NCBI RefSeq assembly: GCF_015547515.1
Contig: NZ_JADMVE010000006.1
Location: forward strand, 142,609 to 206,608
Reading direction: 5' to 3'
Length of the DNA stretch: 64,000 nucleotides
Source of the DNA: Eubacterium sp. 1001713B170207_170306_E7
GTDB lineage: Bacteria > Bacillota > Clostridia > Eubacteriales > Eubacteriaceae
The notes beneath the pieces are model-generated. The model did not search any database, was not told where the DNA came from, and saw only the letters and a list, made by a program, of their open reading frames with translations. The position numbers were made by a program, and so were the translations under genes. Position 1 is the first letter of the stretch; each line of letters opens with the position of its first letter. Shown here in pieces: positions 15,919 through 24,434 of the stretch.

Positions 15919-16332
15919 ATGGCAGAAAAAGGCAGCTTATTAGCAGAAATTGAGATTGAAAAAAGAATGTTGGAGGCGTTGGAGCACAAAAGGGACCGGA
16001 TCATTTCAAAACTTGGTCCGGGAGCTGGTCAGTCAACCAGCTATGTTGATGCCGACAACATTCATGGGAGCAGCACCAGGGCCTTTGAAGCCTATCTTCC
16101 TGAAATGGTCGAGAATGAGCGAAAAATAGGGGACTGTAAGGCGGCCATTGAGACCTATGAAAAGCTATTAAGGACAATTCAGTATCAAATAAATTTAGTA
16201 GATTCTAAAAAAAATAAAATAATTTATCTGAAACATTATGTAGGGTTAAAAAATGCTGAAATCGCCCAGAAACTCGGGACTTCTGTGCAGTATGTAAAAA
16301 ATGTTTTGGCAGAAAACAAAGGGCCAAAATAG
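15919..16332 (+). CDS. sigma-like late transcription regulator
   Basis: This 137-aa protein has long helices followed by a C-terminal sigma region 4-like HTH (KIIYLKHYVGLKNAEIAQKLGTSVQYVKNVLAENK). Proteins of this shape (ArpU/RinA-type) control late genes in many Bacillota phages. The position before the packaging genes agrees. A terminator follows at 16411-16434. Confidence 0.65.
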   Translation: MAEKGSLLAEIEIEKRMLEALEHKRDRIISKLGPGAGQSTSYVDADNIHGSSTRAFEAYLPEMVENERKIGDCKAAIETYEKLLRTIQYQINLVDSKKNKIIYLKHYVGLKNAEIAQKLGTSVQYVKNVLAENKGPK

Positions 16333-16410
16333 TGGGGTTACCTTTTGGGTTACTTGCATTTTGAAATAAACATGATAAACTTTAGTGTATGAAAAAAGGT
16401 TTTTACAAAT

Positions 16411-16434
16411 GCCGCGGTTGACCGTGGCTTTTTT
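16411..16434 (+). terminator. intrinsic terminator ending the early/middle operon
   Basis: GCCGCGG-TTGA-CCGTGGC forms a 7-pair stem with one G-T, followed by a TTTTTT run. It separates the regulator gene from the packaging-side genes and marks a natural operon boundary. Confidence 0.75.
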
Positions 16435-16457
16435 ATACGCGGAGGTGAGACGATGAA

Positions 16458-17075
16458 ATGAAAAAGCAAGCATCACGGCCAATAAAAAATGACCGGACGG
16501 TGTGGGATATTCAGGATTATTTAAAAGTAGCGGCCAACCGCTCTTGTGAAGGTATGCGAAATTATATGCTGTTTTTGATTGGCGTAACAACCGGGTACCG
16601 TGCTGGTGATCTGGTCAATCTCAAGGTCCGGGATGCCAAAGAAGCCTTAAGGGCAAAGTATTTTACGATCATGGAGGGCAAGAAGCAGAACAGCCCTTTT
16701 GTAAGAGAGAAGAACCGGAAGCCGCGGCGGGCAGAGATACTGCCAAAGGTGGCTAAGGAATTAAAGGCTTATATCAAAGACAAACATGATTATGAATGGC
16801 TTTTCCCGAGCAGAAAGGGAAATGGGCATATTGGTGTCCAGGCGGTCAGTAATATTCTAAAGAATGCCGGGCTGTATTTTGGCCTGGAGAATATCTCAGC
16901 GCACTCAATGCGCAAGACCTATGCGTATAAAATATATATCACATCGGGCAAGGATATTGTAGCTGTGAAAGAAATGCTGGGACATAGCAGCATTGAAGAA
17001 ACAAAAAGGTATCTGGGCTTAGACCAGGAAAGATACCACGAATTAAGTCAAGCACTTGGTGATTTCACCAGGTGA
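16458..17075 (+). CDS. second, small tyrosine recombinase
   Basis: This 205-aa protein consists almost only of a tyrosine-recombinase catalytic domain. Arg is in TTGYRAGDL, His and Arg in SAHSMRKTYA, His in MLGHSSIEE and a candidate nucleophile Tyr in KRYLGLD. It lacks an arm-binding domain, so it is unlikely to be the att integrase. Similar proteins sit before the HNH/terminase genes of many Bacillota phages; resolution of multimers is plausible but unproven. ATG 16458 follows GGAGGTGAGACG. Confidence 0.8.
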   Translation: MKKQASRPIKNDRTVWDIQDYLKVAANRSCEGMRNYMLFLIGVTTGYRAGDLVNLKVRDAKEALRAKYFTIMEGKKQNSPFVREKNRKPRRAEILPKVAKELKAYIKDKHDYEWLFPSRKGNGHIGVQAVSNILKNAGLYFGLENISAHSMRKTYAYKIYITSGKDIVAVKEMLGHSSIEETKRYLGLDQERYHELSQALGDFTR

Positions 17076-17104
17076 TTTTTTATTTTTTGCGCTTTAATGT
17101 TTAA

Positions 17105-17270
17105 AAAATAAAGGAGCTGATATTTAAGGGCGATTGAAAAAAATAATCCTTAAGTATTAAAAAAACAGGAATGTGTGATTTACCAAGCAAATAAAACATT
17201 CAAGGGTATAAAACACGAACGATTAAAGAATAACAATAAAAAACGTTCGGGTTTTTTGGCGTGAAAGAAG
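17105..17270 (+). other. hairpin-containing intergenic region before the packaging genes
   Basis: Two hairpins are visible: an AT-rich ~10-bp stem (17120-17129 with 17148-17157) and CGAACG/CGTTCG (17216-17221 with 17244-17249), the latter followed by GGTTTTTT and so terminator-like. No promoter with good spacing was found. Confidence 0.45.
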
Positions 17271-18005
17271 GTGGTTTTTATCCGTGAGTTTGCAAGGCAT
17301 ATTTACAAAGGCCAGCAATGGAAGAAAGTAAGGCAATATGTTTTTGAAAAGTATTATGGTCTGTGTGCTGAGTGCGGTGCGCCGGGTGAGGAAGTGCACC
17401 ACAAAACATTCCTGACACCACAGAATATAAATGATCCCGAGATTGTATATGGCGAGAACAACTTAGTGCTGCTGTGTAAGGAGTGTCATTTCAAAAAGCA
17501 CCGCAAGACGAATCCACTGGAGCAGAACTTTAAGAGGCGGCGGCTTACCAACAATGGTTGTTGGTTTGATGAGTTCGGCAACGTGCAGCCCGTTAGGCGG
17601 TGGATCATCTGCGGCGCGCCTGCGTCTGGGAAATCAACTTACGTACAAGAACATATGCTGCCTGGTGATCTGGTGGTAGACCTGGACCTGATCGGCCAGG
17701 CTATCAGTATAAGCGCAAAGGCTGCGATACCTTACAATCTTTTGCCGACAACTTATGACATCCGCGATTACTTATATAAGCTGATCGAGAGTGACAAAGT
17801 AGATGCCAGGAATATCTGGATCATTGCAGCATTGCCAGACAGTAAGACCAGGGCAGAGCTTGCCGGGAGGCTGAGAGCTGAGATCGTGGACATGAAAGCA
17901 GATATAAATACTTGCATAGAAAGAGCGTTAAGCGATCCGGAAAGAATGGATAAAGAATTACAGAAGCAGATAATAGAGGATTATTTTGCTAAATATGGAA
18001 AGTAA
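17271..18005 (+). CDS. HNH endonuclease fused to a P-loop kinase-like domain
   Basis: This 244-aa protein has an N-terminal HNH nuclease (CAECGAPGEEVHHKTFL ... NNLVLLCKECHFKKH) with two CxxC zinc knuckles. A C-terminal P-loop NTPase domain follows (WIICGAPASGKSTYVQEHM Walker A; VVDLDLIG possible Walker B). Phage HNH proteins next to terminase help cos cleavage; what the fused AAA/kinase-like domain does is not known to me. The start is GTG 17271. The stop is immediately followed by a probable cos region and TerS. Confidence 0.75.
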   Translation: MVFIREFARHIYKGQQWKKVRQYVFEKYYGLCAECGAPGEEVHHKTFLTPQNINDPEIVYGENNLVLLCKECHFKKHRKTNPLEQNFKRRRLTNNGCWFDEFGNVQPVRRWIICGAPASGKSTYVQEHMLPGDLVVDLDLIGQAISISAKAAIPYNLLPTTYDIRDYLYKLIESDKVDARNIWIIAALPDSKTRAELAGRLRAEIVDMKADINTCIERALSDPERMDKELQKQIIEDYFAKYGK

Positions 18006-18100
18006 GGAGGCCCCCCATAAAAATTTCATGGGGGAGCGCAGCGGGACCGTCGGAGGGGAACCTCTCTTTTCCTCCGCATGAAAATTTTGAAAAAAGGAGG
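18006..18100 (+). other. candidate cos/packaging site
   Basis: This non-coding stretch lies between the HNH gene and terS. It contains CCCCCAT/ATGGGGG (a 7-bp inverted repeat around 18012-18034), GGGACCGTCGGAGGGGAACCTC, and an AAAATTTCATG block inversely repeated as CATGAAAATTTT at 18077-18088. The GC-rich centre between AT-rich inverted arms, next to HNH and terminase genes, is what a cohesive-end site would look like. No direct proof. Confidence 0.45.
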
Positions 18101-18108
18101 GGGTTGAT

Positions 18109-18510
18109 TTGAAAGGAAATCCCGAACAAATAAGGCTCCAGGTTGAGCGAGATAAAAAGATTCGTGCTGAGTTTAACCGAATTAAGCGGATTTTCAAGGA
18201 TGTGGACATTGATAAGAATTTGTTGAAGGCTTTAGAAGGGCTTTGTAAGGACGCTGCTTTTATGCGTGTAAGCCTGGATGAGTTGAAGGAGTCCTTGACC
18301 TTATACGGCAATACCGAAATCTTTGAACAGGGTGCACAGCGTTTTGAGCGCGAACGGCCAGCGGTCAAGACCTTTTTAAATTATCTCAAGCAGTATTCCG
18401 TTGTCATGAAGCAGATTATTGACCAACTGCCAAAAGAGCAGCAGGAACAGGAAGAAAGCGAGCTGTTTGATTTTATCCAGGAAGCGCAAAAGCTCAGGGC
18501 GGTTAAATGA
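18109..18510 (+). CDS. terS: terminase small subunit
   Basis: This 133-aa, highly charged, helical protein is probably of the P27 type. It should recognise the packaging site and bring DNA to the large subunit. The start is TTG 18109 behind AAAGGAGGGGG. The stop overlaps the TerL start by four bases, as is usual for this gene pair. Confidence 0.8.
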   Translation: MKGNPEQIRLQVERDKKIRAEFNRIKRIFKDVDIDKNLLKALEGLCKDAAFMRVSLDELKESLTLYGNTEIFEQGAQRFERERPAVKTFLNYLKQYSVVMKQIIDQLPKEQQEQEESELFDFIQEAQKLRAVK

Positions 18511-20159
18511 TACCAACCTATATTGAGGAATACTATGACGCGATCATGTCAGGTGATATTAACGCCTGCAAGCGAATCAAACAAGTATACTCGATGCTTT
18601 ATAAACAGCTAAAACATCCTGGAAAATATGTGTATGATAATGACCTGGCAAATTTGCCCATTGAATTTATTGAGCGGTTCTGTAAACAGGCGCAGGGCGT
18701 GGCAGGAAGGCCTCTTGAACTCATGCTTTTTCAAAAAGCAAAGTTCCAGGCGGTGTTTGGTTTTGTGGATGCTAAGACGCATTTTAGGAAAGTTGATGAG
18801 GTGCTGGACATCCGTGGCCGTAAAAATGGAAAGACCACGGAAAACGCCGCAACCAGTATTTTCCTGACAGTCGGTGACGGCGAAGCAGCCGCTGAAAGCT
18901 ATTTTCTAGCCACCAAAAAAGAGCAGTCTCTAAAAGGCTTTAATGAGGCCTGGAATATGGTAAAGCAGTCTAAAGAATTGCGGCGTATACTCAGAAAACG
19001 CAAGTCTGATCTTTATTGTGAAATGACACTGGGATTTATTCAGGCGTTATCCAGCAATGACAACGGCCTTGACGGGCTGAACGTTCACAGCGCGATTATA
19101 GACGAACTGGCAGCCATAAAAAAACGTGATCTGTATGACCTGATCAAACAGGGGACATCTTCGCGACGGCAGCCTTTAATTAACTGTATCACAACAAACG
19201 GCTTTGTCCGTCATTCCATTTATGATTCACAGTATGAATATGCCTGTAAGGTGTTGGATGGGAAAATAGACGATCCATCATTTTTAGCATTTATTTATGA
19301 GCTGGATGATAAAGACGAGTGGGACAATGAAGAAATGTGGATCAAGGCGAATCCGGGACTGGACTTTATTAAGGATCGGGAGAAGCTCAGGGCCAATGTT
19401 AACAAGGCGAAAGAGGACCCGGCTTTCAAACCGACGGTCTTGGTCAAAGATTTTAATATGACTGAAAACGCCGCGACAAGATGGCTGCGCTGGGATGAAC
19501 TCAACAACGAAGAAACCTTTGCTGTCGCAGATATGGGCTTTCGCTATGGTATTGGCGGATTTGACCTGGCTGAGACAACAGACCTGGCAGCTGCTAAGGC
19601 GGCAATGATGAAAAAAGATGATCCGAAGGTTTATTGGAAATCCATGTACTGGATACCTGAAGCACTGCTTGAGAAAAAGGAACTCATGGACAGTGTGCCT
19701 TATCAGCTTTGGGAGAAACAGGACTTGATAAGAGTCTGTGAGGGAAACCGGGTAAATCCCTATGATATGCTGAAATGGTATATGGAGTTACAAGAGAATG
19801 ACGGTATCAACATGCTGTATATCGGCTATGACCCGTGGCATGTTGACGAAAGCCTGTTACAGGCTTATGAAAACTATTTTGGGAAAAATGTGATGATAGA
19901 GGTTCGGCAAGGACCGTATACTTTATCAGTTCCGATGAAAGAGTTCAAAGCTGAACTTGACGCCGATATTCACGTTTATAACAACAATCCGGTTGATAAG
20001 TGGTGTTTATCCAACTTAGAGATTAAAACCGATATAAACGGCAATATCCAGCCAATAAAGGGTATGGACAGCACACAGCGCATAGATGGTGCGGTGGCGC
20101 AGATTATCGCGAAGGTTATTTTACGTGATAAAATGGCCGAATATGAAAATATGATTTGA
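18507..20159 (+). CDS. terL: terminase large subunit
   Basis: This packaging motor and headful/cos nuclease is 550 aa, normal for the Terminase_1 family of HK97-like phages. The ATPase domain shows a Walker A-like GRKNGKTTE near residue 105, Walker B SAIIDELAAI near residue 200 and a coupling motif region ITTNGF. The C-terminal RNase H-like nuclease begins near IGGFDLAETTDLAA and includes YIGYDPWHVDE. It starts within terS and precedes the portal gene. Confidence 0.93.
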   Translation: MIPTYIEEYYDAIMSGDINACKRIKQVYSMLYKQLKHPGKYVYDNDLANLPIEFIERFCKQAQGVAGRPLELMLFQKAKFQAVFGFVDAKTHFRKVDEVLDIRGRKNGKTTENAATSIFLTVGDGEAAAESYFLATKKEQSLKGFNEAWNMVKQSKELRRILRKRKSDLYCEMTLGFIQALSSNDNGLDGLNVHSAIIDELAAIKKRDLYDLIKQGTSSRRQPLINCITTNGFVRHSIYDSQYEYACKVLDGKIDDPSFLAFIYELDDKDEWDNEEMWIKANPGLDFIKDREKLRANVNKAKEDPAFKPTVLVKDFNMTENAATRWLRWDELNNEETFAVADMGFRYGIGGFDLAETTDLAAAKAAMMKKDDPKVYWKSMYWIPEALLEKKELMDSVPYQLWEKQDLIRVCEGNRVNPYDMLKWYMELQENDGINMLYIGYDPWHVDESLLQAYENYFGKNVMIEVRQGPYTLSVPMKEFKAELDADIHVYNNNPVDKWCLSNLEIKTDINGNIQPIKGMDSTQRIDGAVAQIIAKVILRDKMAEYENMI

Positions 20160-20168
20160 GGTGGTTGA

Positions 20169-21335
20169 GTGTTTGAAAGAATCAAGCGGCTTTTTAACAA
20201 AAGCCCAACAGAAACAAGGCTGAAAATGGTGACAATGCACGGAAACGGCTTTTATGCCTGGGATGGCAGGCTGTACCACAGCGACATTGTCCGGTCCTGT
20301 ATCCGGCCAAAGGTGAAGGCGGTTGGAAAACTGGTGGCTAAGCATATCCGGGAGGATACAAGTGGGATTAAGACGAATCCTGAGCCCTATATGCGGTTTC
20401 TGCTAGAGGAACCAAACCCCTATATGACGGGGCAGGTATTACAGGAAAAAATAGCCGCACAACTACAGCTTAACAACAATGCCTTTGTTTTAATTATACG
20501 AAACAATGAGGGACTGCCTGTTGAGCTTTACCCGATTCCGGCCACGTCCGTTGAAGCAATCTACGGTGAAACCGGGGAGCTGTTTCTGCGGTGTTTTATG
20601 AAAAACGGAAAGATGTTTACTTTTCCGTACCGTGAAATTATCCATCTGCGACAGGACTTTAACAGTAATGATTTGTTTGGAGACAGTCCTGGAAAAGCCT
20701 TAGCGCCGCTCATGGAAATTGTGAACACAACGGACCAGGGGATTATCCACGCGGTCAGAAACAGCGCCATTATCCGATGGTTATTGAAGTTTAATACGAA
20801 TCTGAACAAAGAAGATATAAAGGCAAAAACACAGGAATTTGCGGATGCCTTTTTAAGCATAGATAACACAACAACGGCTGCGGCTGTTGATAATAAGATG
20901 GAGGCTGTGCAAGTGCAGCCCCAGAGTTATGTCCCCAATGCGGTGCAGATGGATAAAACCACGCAGCGCATTTATTCATTTTTTGGGACAAACGAAAAGA
21001 TTGTCCAGAGCCGATACAATGAAGATGAATGGAATGCTTATTATGAAGCAGAGATTGAGCCCTTAGCCGTCCAGATGGCCGGGGAGTACAGCCGTAAGCT
21101 GTTCAATCGGCGCGAGCGGAGTTTCGGCAATGCCATCATGTTCGAGGCCAGCAATCTACAGTATGCCAGTATGTCCACAAAGCTAAATCTATACCAGGTG
21201 GTTGACCGTGGAGCAATGACCCCCAATGAATGGCGAAAAATATTAGGAAATATGACCCCGCTTGATGGTGGTGATAAGCCAGTACGCCGTTTAGATACAC
21301 AGCCCGTTGACGGGCAAGCCGAAAGGAGTGATTAA
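20169..21335 (+). CDS. portal protein (HK97 gp3-like)
   Basis: This 388-aa protein forms the dodecameric DNA channel of the capsid vertex. Family features include SDIVRSCIRPKVKAVGKLVAKH, a MRFLLEEPNPYMTGQ segment, the central LRQDFNSNDLFGDSPGKAL stretch and an NEKIVQSRYNEDEWNAYYEAEIEPLA helix. The GTG start 20169 follows GAGGTGGTTG. It lies between terminase and protease, the HK97 order. Confidence 0.9.
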   Translation: MFERIKRLFNKSPTETRLKMVTMHGNGFYAWDGRLYHSDIVRSCIRPKVKAVGKLVAKHIREDTSGIKTNPEPYMRFLLEEPNPYMTGQVLQEKIAAQLQLNNNAFVLIIRNNEGLPVELYPIPATSVEAIYGETGELFLRCFMKNGKMFTFPYREIIHLRQDFNSNDLFGDSPGKALAPLMEIVNTTDQGIIHAVRNSAIIRWLLKFNTNLNKEDIKAKTQEFADAFLSIDNTTTAAAVDNKMEAVQVQPQSYVPNAVQMDKTTQRIYSFFGTNEKIVQSRYNEDEWNAYYEAEIEPLAVQMAGEYSRKLFNRRERSFGNAIMFEASNLQYASMSTKLNLYQVVDRGAMTPNEWRKILGNMTPLDGGDKPVRRLDTQPVDGQAERSD

Positions 21336-21337
21336 TA

Positions 21338-22084
21338 TTGCCGTTTGAAATTGGTATTCGCGGATGCATTGTAGAGGACTCGGACAAATGGATTTATGAC
21401 TGGTTCGGGGAAACAGCAGTGTGTCCAGAGGATGTAAGAAAAGTGCTCAGTGAAGCGCGAGGGCAGCCAGTAAATGTGCTGATCAACAGCTATGGAGGTT
21501 CTGTCTTTGCCGGATCGGAAATTTATACAAACCTGATGGCTTATGCAGGTGAAGTAAATATCCGCATTGACGGTCTGGCCGCTTCTGCGGCTTCGGTGGT
21601 GGCGATGGGCGGCCGATGTGCCATGAGCCCAACAGCGCAAATAATGATTCATAATGTGTCTACTTCTGTGGCAGGAGATTACCGGGATATGGACAAAACC
21701 AGTGAAACCTTGCGGATCGCCAACCAGACCATTGCCAGTGCTTACAGTATTAAGTCTGGAATGGCTTTGGATGAAGCCCTTGCCATGATGGATGAGGAAA
21801 CATGGATGACAGCCCAGGAGGCAAAAGACAAAGGTCTGATTGATGAGGTTTTGTTTATTGATGAGGAACAGCGCAGTATTTTTGCCAACGGCGGGCTGAT
21901 GAACAGCTTGAAAAACAGTGCAAAGTCTTTATATGCCTGTATTCCAATACTGGATAAAGAAAAGATGATTGAAGCCTACAATGCCCGGCGTGAACGGATA
22001 GAAAAGCCTGTTGTTAATGACGATTCCGAATCATTAGCCAGGGCTAAAAGTAAATTTTTAAATTTAAGGAGAATTGAAGAATGA
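21338..22084 (+). CDS. ClpP-like head maturation protease
   Basis: This 248-aa protein is an S14-fold prohead protease that should cleave the capsid N-terminal scaffold domain. Catalytic triad candidates are Ser in GLAASAASVVAM, His in MIHNVST and Asp in DYRDMDKT. The start is TTG 21338 after GAAAGGAG. The C-terminal ~50 residues are charged and may bind capsid protein. It overlaps the capsid gene by four bases. Confidence 0.9.
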   Translation: MPFEIGIRGCIVEDSDKWIYDWFGETAVCPEDVRKVLSEARGQPVNVLINSYGGSVFAGSEIYTNLMAYAGEVNIRIDGLAASAASVVAMGGRCAMSPTAQIMIHNVSTSVAGDYRDMDKTSETLRIANQTIASAYSIKSGMALDEALAMMDEETWMTAQEAKDKGLIDEVLFIDEEQRSIFANGGLMNSLKNSAKSLYACIPILDKEKMIEAYNARRERIEKPVVNDDSESLARAKSKFLNLRRIEE

Positions 22085-23319
22085 CAAGAGAAGAATATTT
22101 AAAGCAGAGAAACGAGCTTATGAACGCGATTGACGTATTGATTGGATGCGGTCAGATTGACGAAGCCAATGCCAAAATGGCAGAAGTAGAGGTCCTTGAC
22201 GGGCAATATGAAGCAGAACGAACCGCAAGGGCTAACGCTGAAGCGTTGCGACAGACTGGCTGTGTTGCTCCTGAACCGGTTAGAAATATTCTGGATATCG
22301 CCGGGGAACAAGCCGTTTCTGATAATGGGGCGGCAGTTGAGCCGGAAAATGCTATCTATGAGCGCGCTTTTTATAATTATATGACAGGCCGCAGCTTAAC
22401 CGTCGATGAACAGAACGTGTTCGACAGGATAAATGAGCCGTTAAGAAACAGCACACAAACCGTTGAGGATCACCAGATTCTGGTTCCGGAGTCTACGGTT
22501 CAAACGATCTGGATGGAAATGGAGAGGCTTCATCCCATTATAGCGGATGTTGGCATGACCCATGTTCCAGGGGACATTAAAATTATCAAGGATGATGATT
22601 CTGCGGGCACAGATGCAGAATGGATTACTGAGACGGATACGCCTTCTGACGAAGCCATTAATACATCGGTTGTTGAACTTAATGGCCATGAACTGGTTAA
22701 ATCTATTACTATTTCATGGAAACTCAAGAAAATGTCTATGGCAGACTTTTTAAATTATATTGCAAAGAAGATTGCCCGTAAAATGGGGAATGCTCTGGCC
22801 GCCGGGTTTGTTGTCGGTAAGGGAACCCCTGGGGAAAGTGATAGCCACAAAGCACAGCCTTTGGGGATTGTAACTGCACTGGAAAAGGAAGTGAGCACCC
22901 CACAAGTAGTGACTTACTCGACAAGCGATGCCTTAACTTTTAAAAAGGTGACCGAAGCTTTTGCGAAGATTAAAAGCGGGTATATTTCCGGCGCTGCGAT
23001 CTATTCCAACAACAAGACAATCTGGGAAACCCTGGCCAATATGATGGATGGAAACGACAGGCCATACTTTGTTCCGGACCCGACATCTGGAGGTGTGGGC
23101 AGGATGTTTGGATTGGTCGTAAAAGAAGAATCAGCCATGCCGGATGGCGCGGCTTTAATCGGCTGCCCAGCAGAAGGGTATACCGCGAATGTGAATGAAA
23201 ATATTACAATGTATACAGAGGACCATGTGAAAGCCAGAACAACGGACTATATGGGCTATGCGATCATTGACGGGACGGTTTTAGATACAAAGGCGTTTGC
23301 GTTAGTAAAAAAGTCATAA
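22081..23319 (+). CDS. major capsid protein (HK97 fold)
   Basis: This 412-aa HK97-type capsid subunit has an N-terminal delta/scaffold segment (about residues 1-110) that is helical and charged and probably removed by the adjacent protease. The fold region follows (LVPESTVQTIWMEMERLHPI, NALAAGFVVGKGTPGESDSHKAQPLGI) and ends in the typical TDYMGYAIIDGTVLDTKAFALVKK. It is followed by strong RNA hairpins, consistent with high expression control. Confidence 0.93.
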   Translation: MTREEYLKQRNELMNAIDVLIGCGQIDEANAKMAEVEVLDGQYEAERTARANAEALRQTGCVAPEPVRNILDIAGEQAVSDNGAAVEPENAIYERAFYNYMTGRSLTVDEQNVFDRINEPLRNSTQTVEDHQILVPESTVQTIWMEMERLHPIIADVGMTHVPGDIKIIKDDDSAGTDAEWITETDTPSDEAINTSVVELNGHELVKSITISWKLKKMSMADFLNYIAKKIARKMGNALAAGFVVGKGTPGESDSHKAQPLGIVTALEKEVSTPQVVTYSTSDALTFKKVTEAFAKIKSGYISGAAIYSNNKTIWETLANMMDGNDRPYFVPDPTSGGVGRMFGLVVKEESAMPDGAALIGCPAEGYTANVNENITMYTEDHVKARTTDYMGYAIIDGTVLDTKAFALVKKS

Positions 23320-23399
23320 GCCAGCCCCCGGTAGAAAAAGAACCGGACCCGGCTGGCGCAAAGTGAGATAGGAGGGGAAACCCTCCTTTTTTAGGAGGG
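23320..23399 (+). terminator. hairpin pair after the capsid gene, with RBS-competing arm
   Basis: A first stem pairs GCCAGCC (23320-23326) with GGCTGGC (23351-23357) and CCGGT with ACCGG inside. A second hairpin GGAGGG-GAAA-CCCTCC (23371-23386) is followed by TTTTTT, an intrinsic terminator. The downstream GGAGGG at 23394-23399 is the ribosome-binding site of the next gene and could pair with the same CCCTCC arm. So termination and RBS exposure may be mutually exclusive. Confidence 0.7.
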
Positions 23400-23403
23400 A
23401 GCA

Positions 23404-23679
23404 ATGGAAAATGAACTGATCAAAAAAGTAAGAGAGAAGTGCCGAATCCGCAATACTGCCCTTGATAGTGAGGTTAGTGATTATATAGAGGCGGCAAAGC
23501 GGGATATGGGCATTTCCGGGATTAATACAGTGAATGGACAGGATAAGCTGATTGAACAGGCCATTGTACTATATTGTAAAGCCCAATATGCCGACATTAA
23601 GGACAGCGTCCGGTATATGGAAGCCTATGAAAAGACCTGCGTCAAGCTGGCGTTATCGGGTGAAAAAAATGTGGACTGA
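23404..23679 (+). CDS. head-tail connector (gp6-like)
   Basis: This 91-aa helical protein matches the HK97 gp6-like adaptor pattern (LIKKVREKCRIRNTALDSEVSDYIEAAKRDM ... QAIVLYCKAQYAD). It forms the ring below the portal. Its RBS GGAGGG is the third arm of the upstream hairpin set. It overlaps the next gene. Confidence 0.8.
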   Translation: MENELIKKVREKCRIRNTALDSEVSDYIEAAKRDMGISGINTVNGQDKLIEQAIVLYCKAQYADIKDSVRYMEAYEKTCVKLALSGEKNVD

Positions 23680-24001
23680 TATATGTTATCTGGGAGAAAT
23701 CCGGGAAATTGAAAATGATGTGGGGGATATTATCACGGAAATTACATATTTTCCGGAAGATGAGTATATTTTCTGTAATGAAAAATCCATTACCGATAAA
23801 GAGTTTTACCAGGCAGCCACAACAGACTATAAGCCCAGCGTTGAACTGGAGGTAAAAGCATCTGATTACAATGGACAACGGTTTATTAAGTATTACGGTG
23901 AAGAATATACCGTGTATAAAAGTAAAAAAGTCGGCAGTGAAAACATAGCATTGACACTGGAAAGGGGGATCAAGCATGAGCGTGCCACCGAAGGTACATA
24001 A
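23669..24001 (+). CDS. head closure/adaptor protein
   Basis: This 110-aa protein resembles the SPP1 gp16-like head-closure family: beta-rich, with LEVKASDYNGQRFIKYYGEEYTVYKSKKVG. ATG 23669 is chosen because it lies just inside the previous gene's end; the upstream RBS GGGTGA is weak, so coupling is likely. It overlaps the next gene by 26 bp. Confidence 0.7.
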   Translation: MWTDICYLGEIREIENDVGDIITEITYFPEDEYIFCNEKSITDKEFYQAATTDYKPSVELEVKASDYNGQRFIKYYGEEYTVYKSKKVGSENIALTLERGIKHERATEGT

Positions 24002-24434
24002 GGTTATGTACCGCAAAGGAAAATGCATTGTCGAATACGACAATAAAATAGACCGGGCAAAATATACCCTTGACGGCCTTGTGTACGGCGCTTTAAGGGA
24101 TGTAGGTAAATTTGTTTGCACAAAATTTAAAGAAGCCTATTACGGACACTTTAAAAGGCGCAAGGGTAGGGTAGGACGGTTTACACAATACTGGGTGCGC
24201 CGCCGTGAAATGAATTTACAGGTTGGCATTAAGCCTGGCGGCTTTTATGGTGGTTTCCAGGAAAAAGGAACATCAAAACAGCCAGCCCTTAACCTACTCT
24301 CGGATTCTGTAAAAAATAATATTCCTCAGATTGTCCAGATTGAATCAGAATATTTGAGTTCCTTGTCCGATGAAGCGGCTGCTTTGGCGCGTGTCACAGA
24401 GTCCCAGGAGGAAACAGGTGGTGCTGATGGATAG
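23976..24434 (+). CDS. HK97 gp10-like tail component
   Basis: This 152-aa protein of the HK97-gp10 family acts at the head-tail junction. It has a basic centre (KRRKGRVGRFTQYWVRRREMNLQVGI) and GGFYGGFQEKGTSKQPA, which recalls the family's conserved glycine-rich 'EFGT.KM.A' region. The ATG follows GGGGGATCAAGC. It overlaps the following gene. Confidence 0.75.
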   Translation: MSVPPKVHKVMYRKGKCIVEYDNKIDRAKYTLDGLVYGALRDVGKFVCTKFKEAYYGHFKRRKGRVGRFTQYWVRRREMNLQVGIKPGGFYGGFQEKGTSKQPALNLLSDSVKNNIPQIVQIESEYLSSLSDEAAALARVTESQEETGGADG

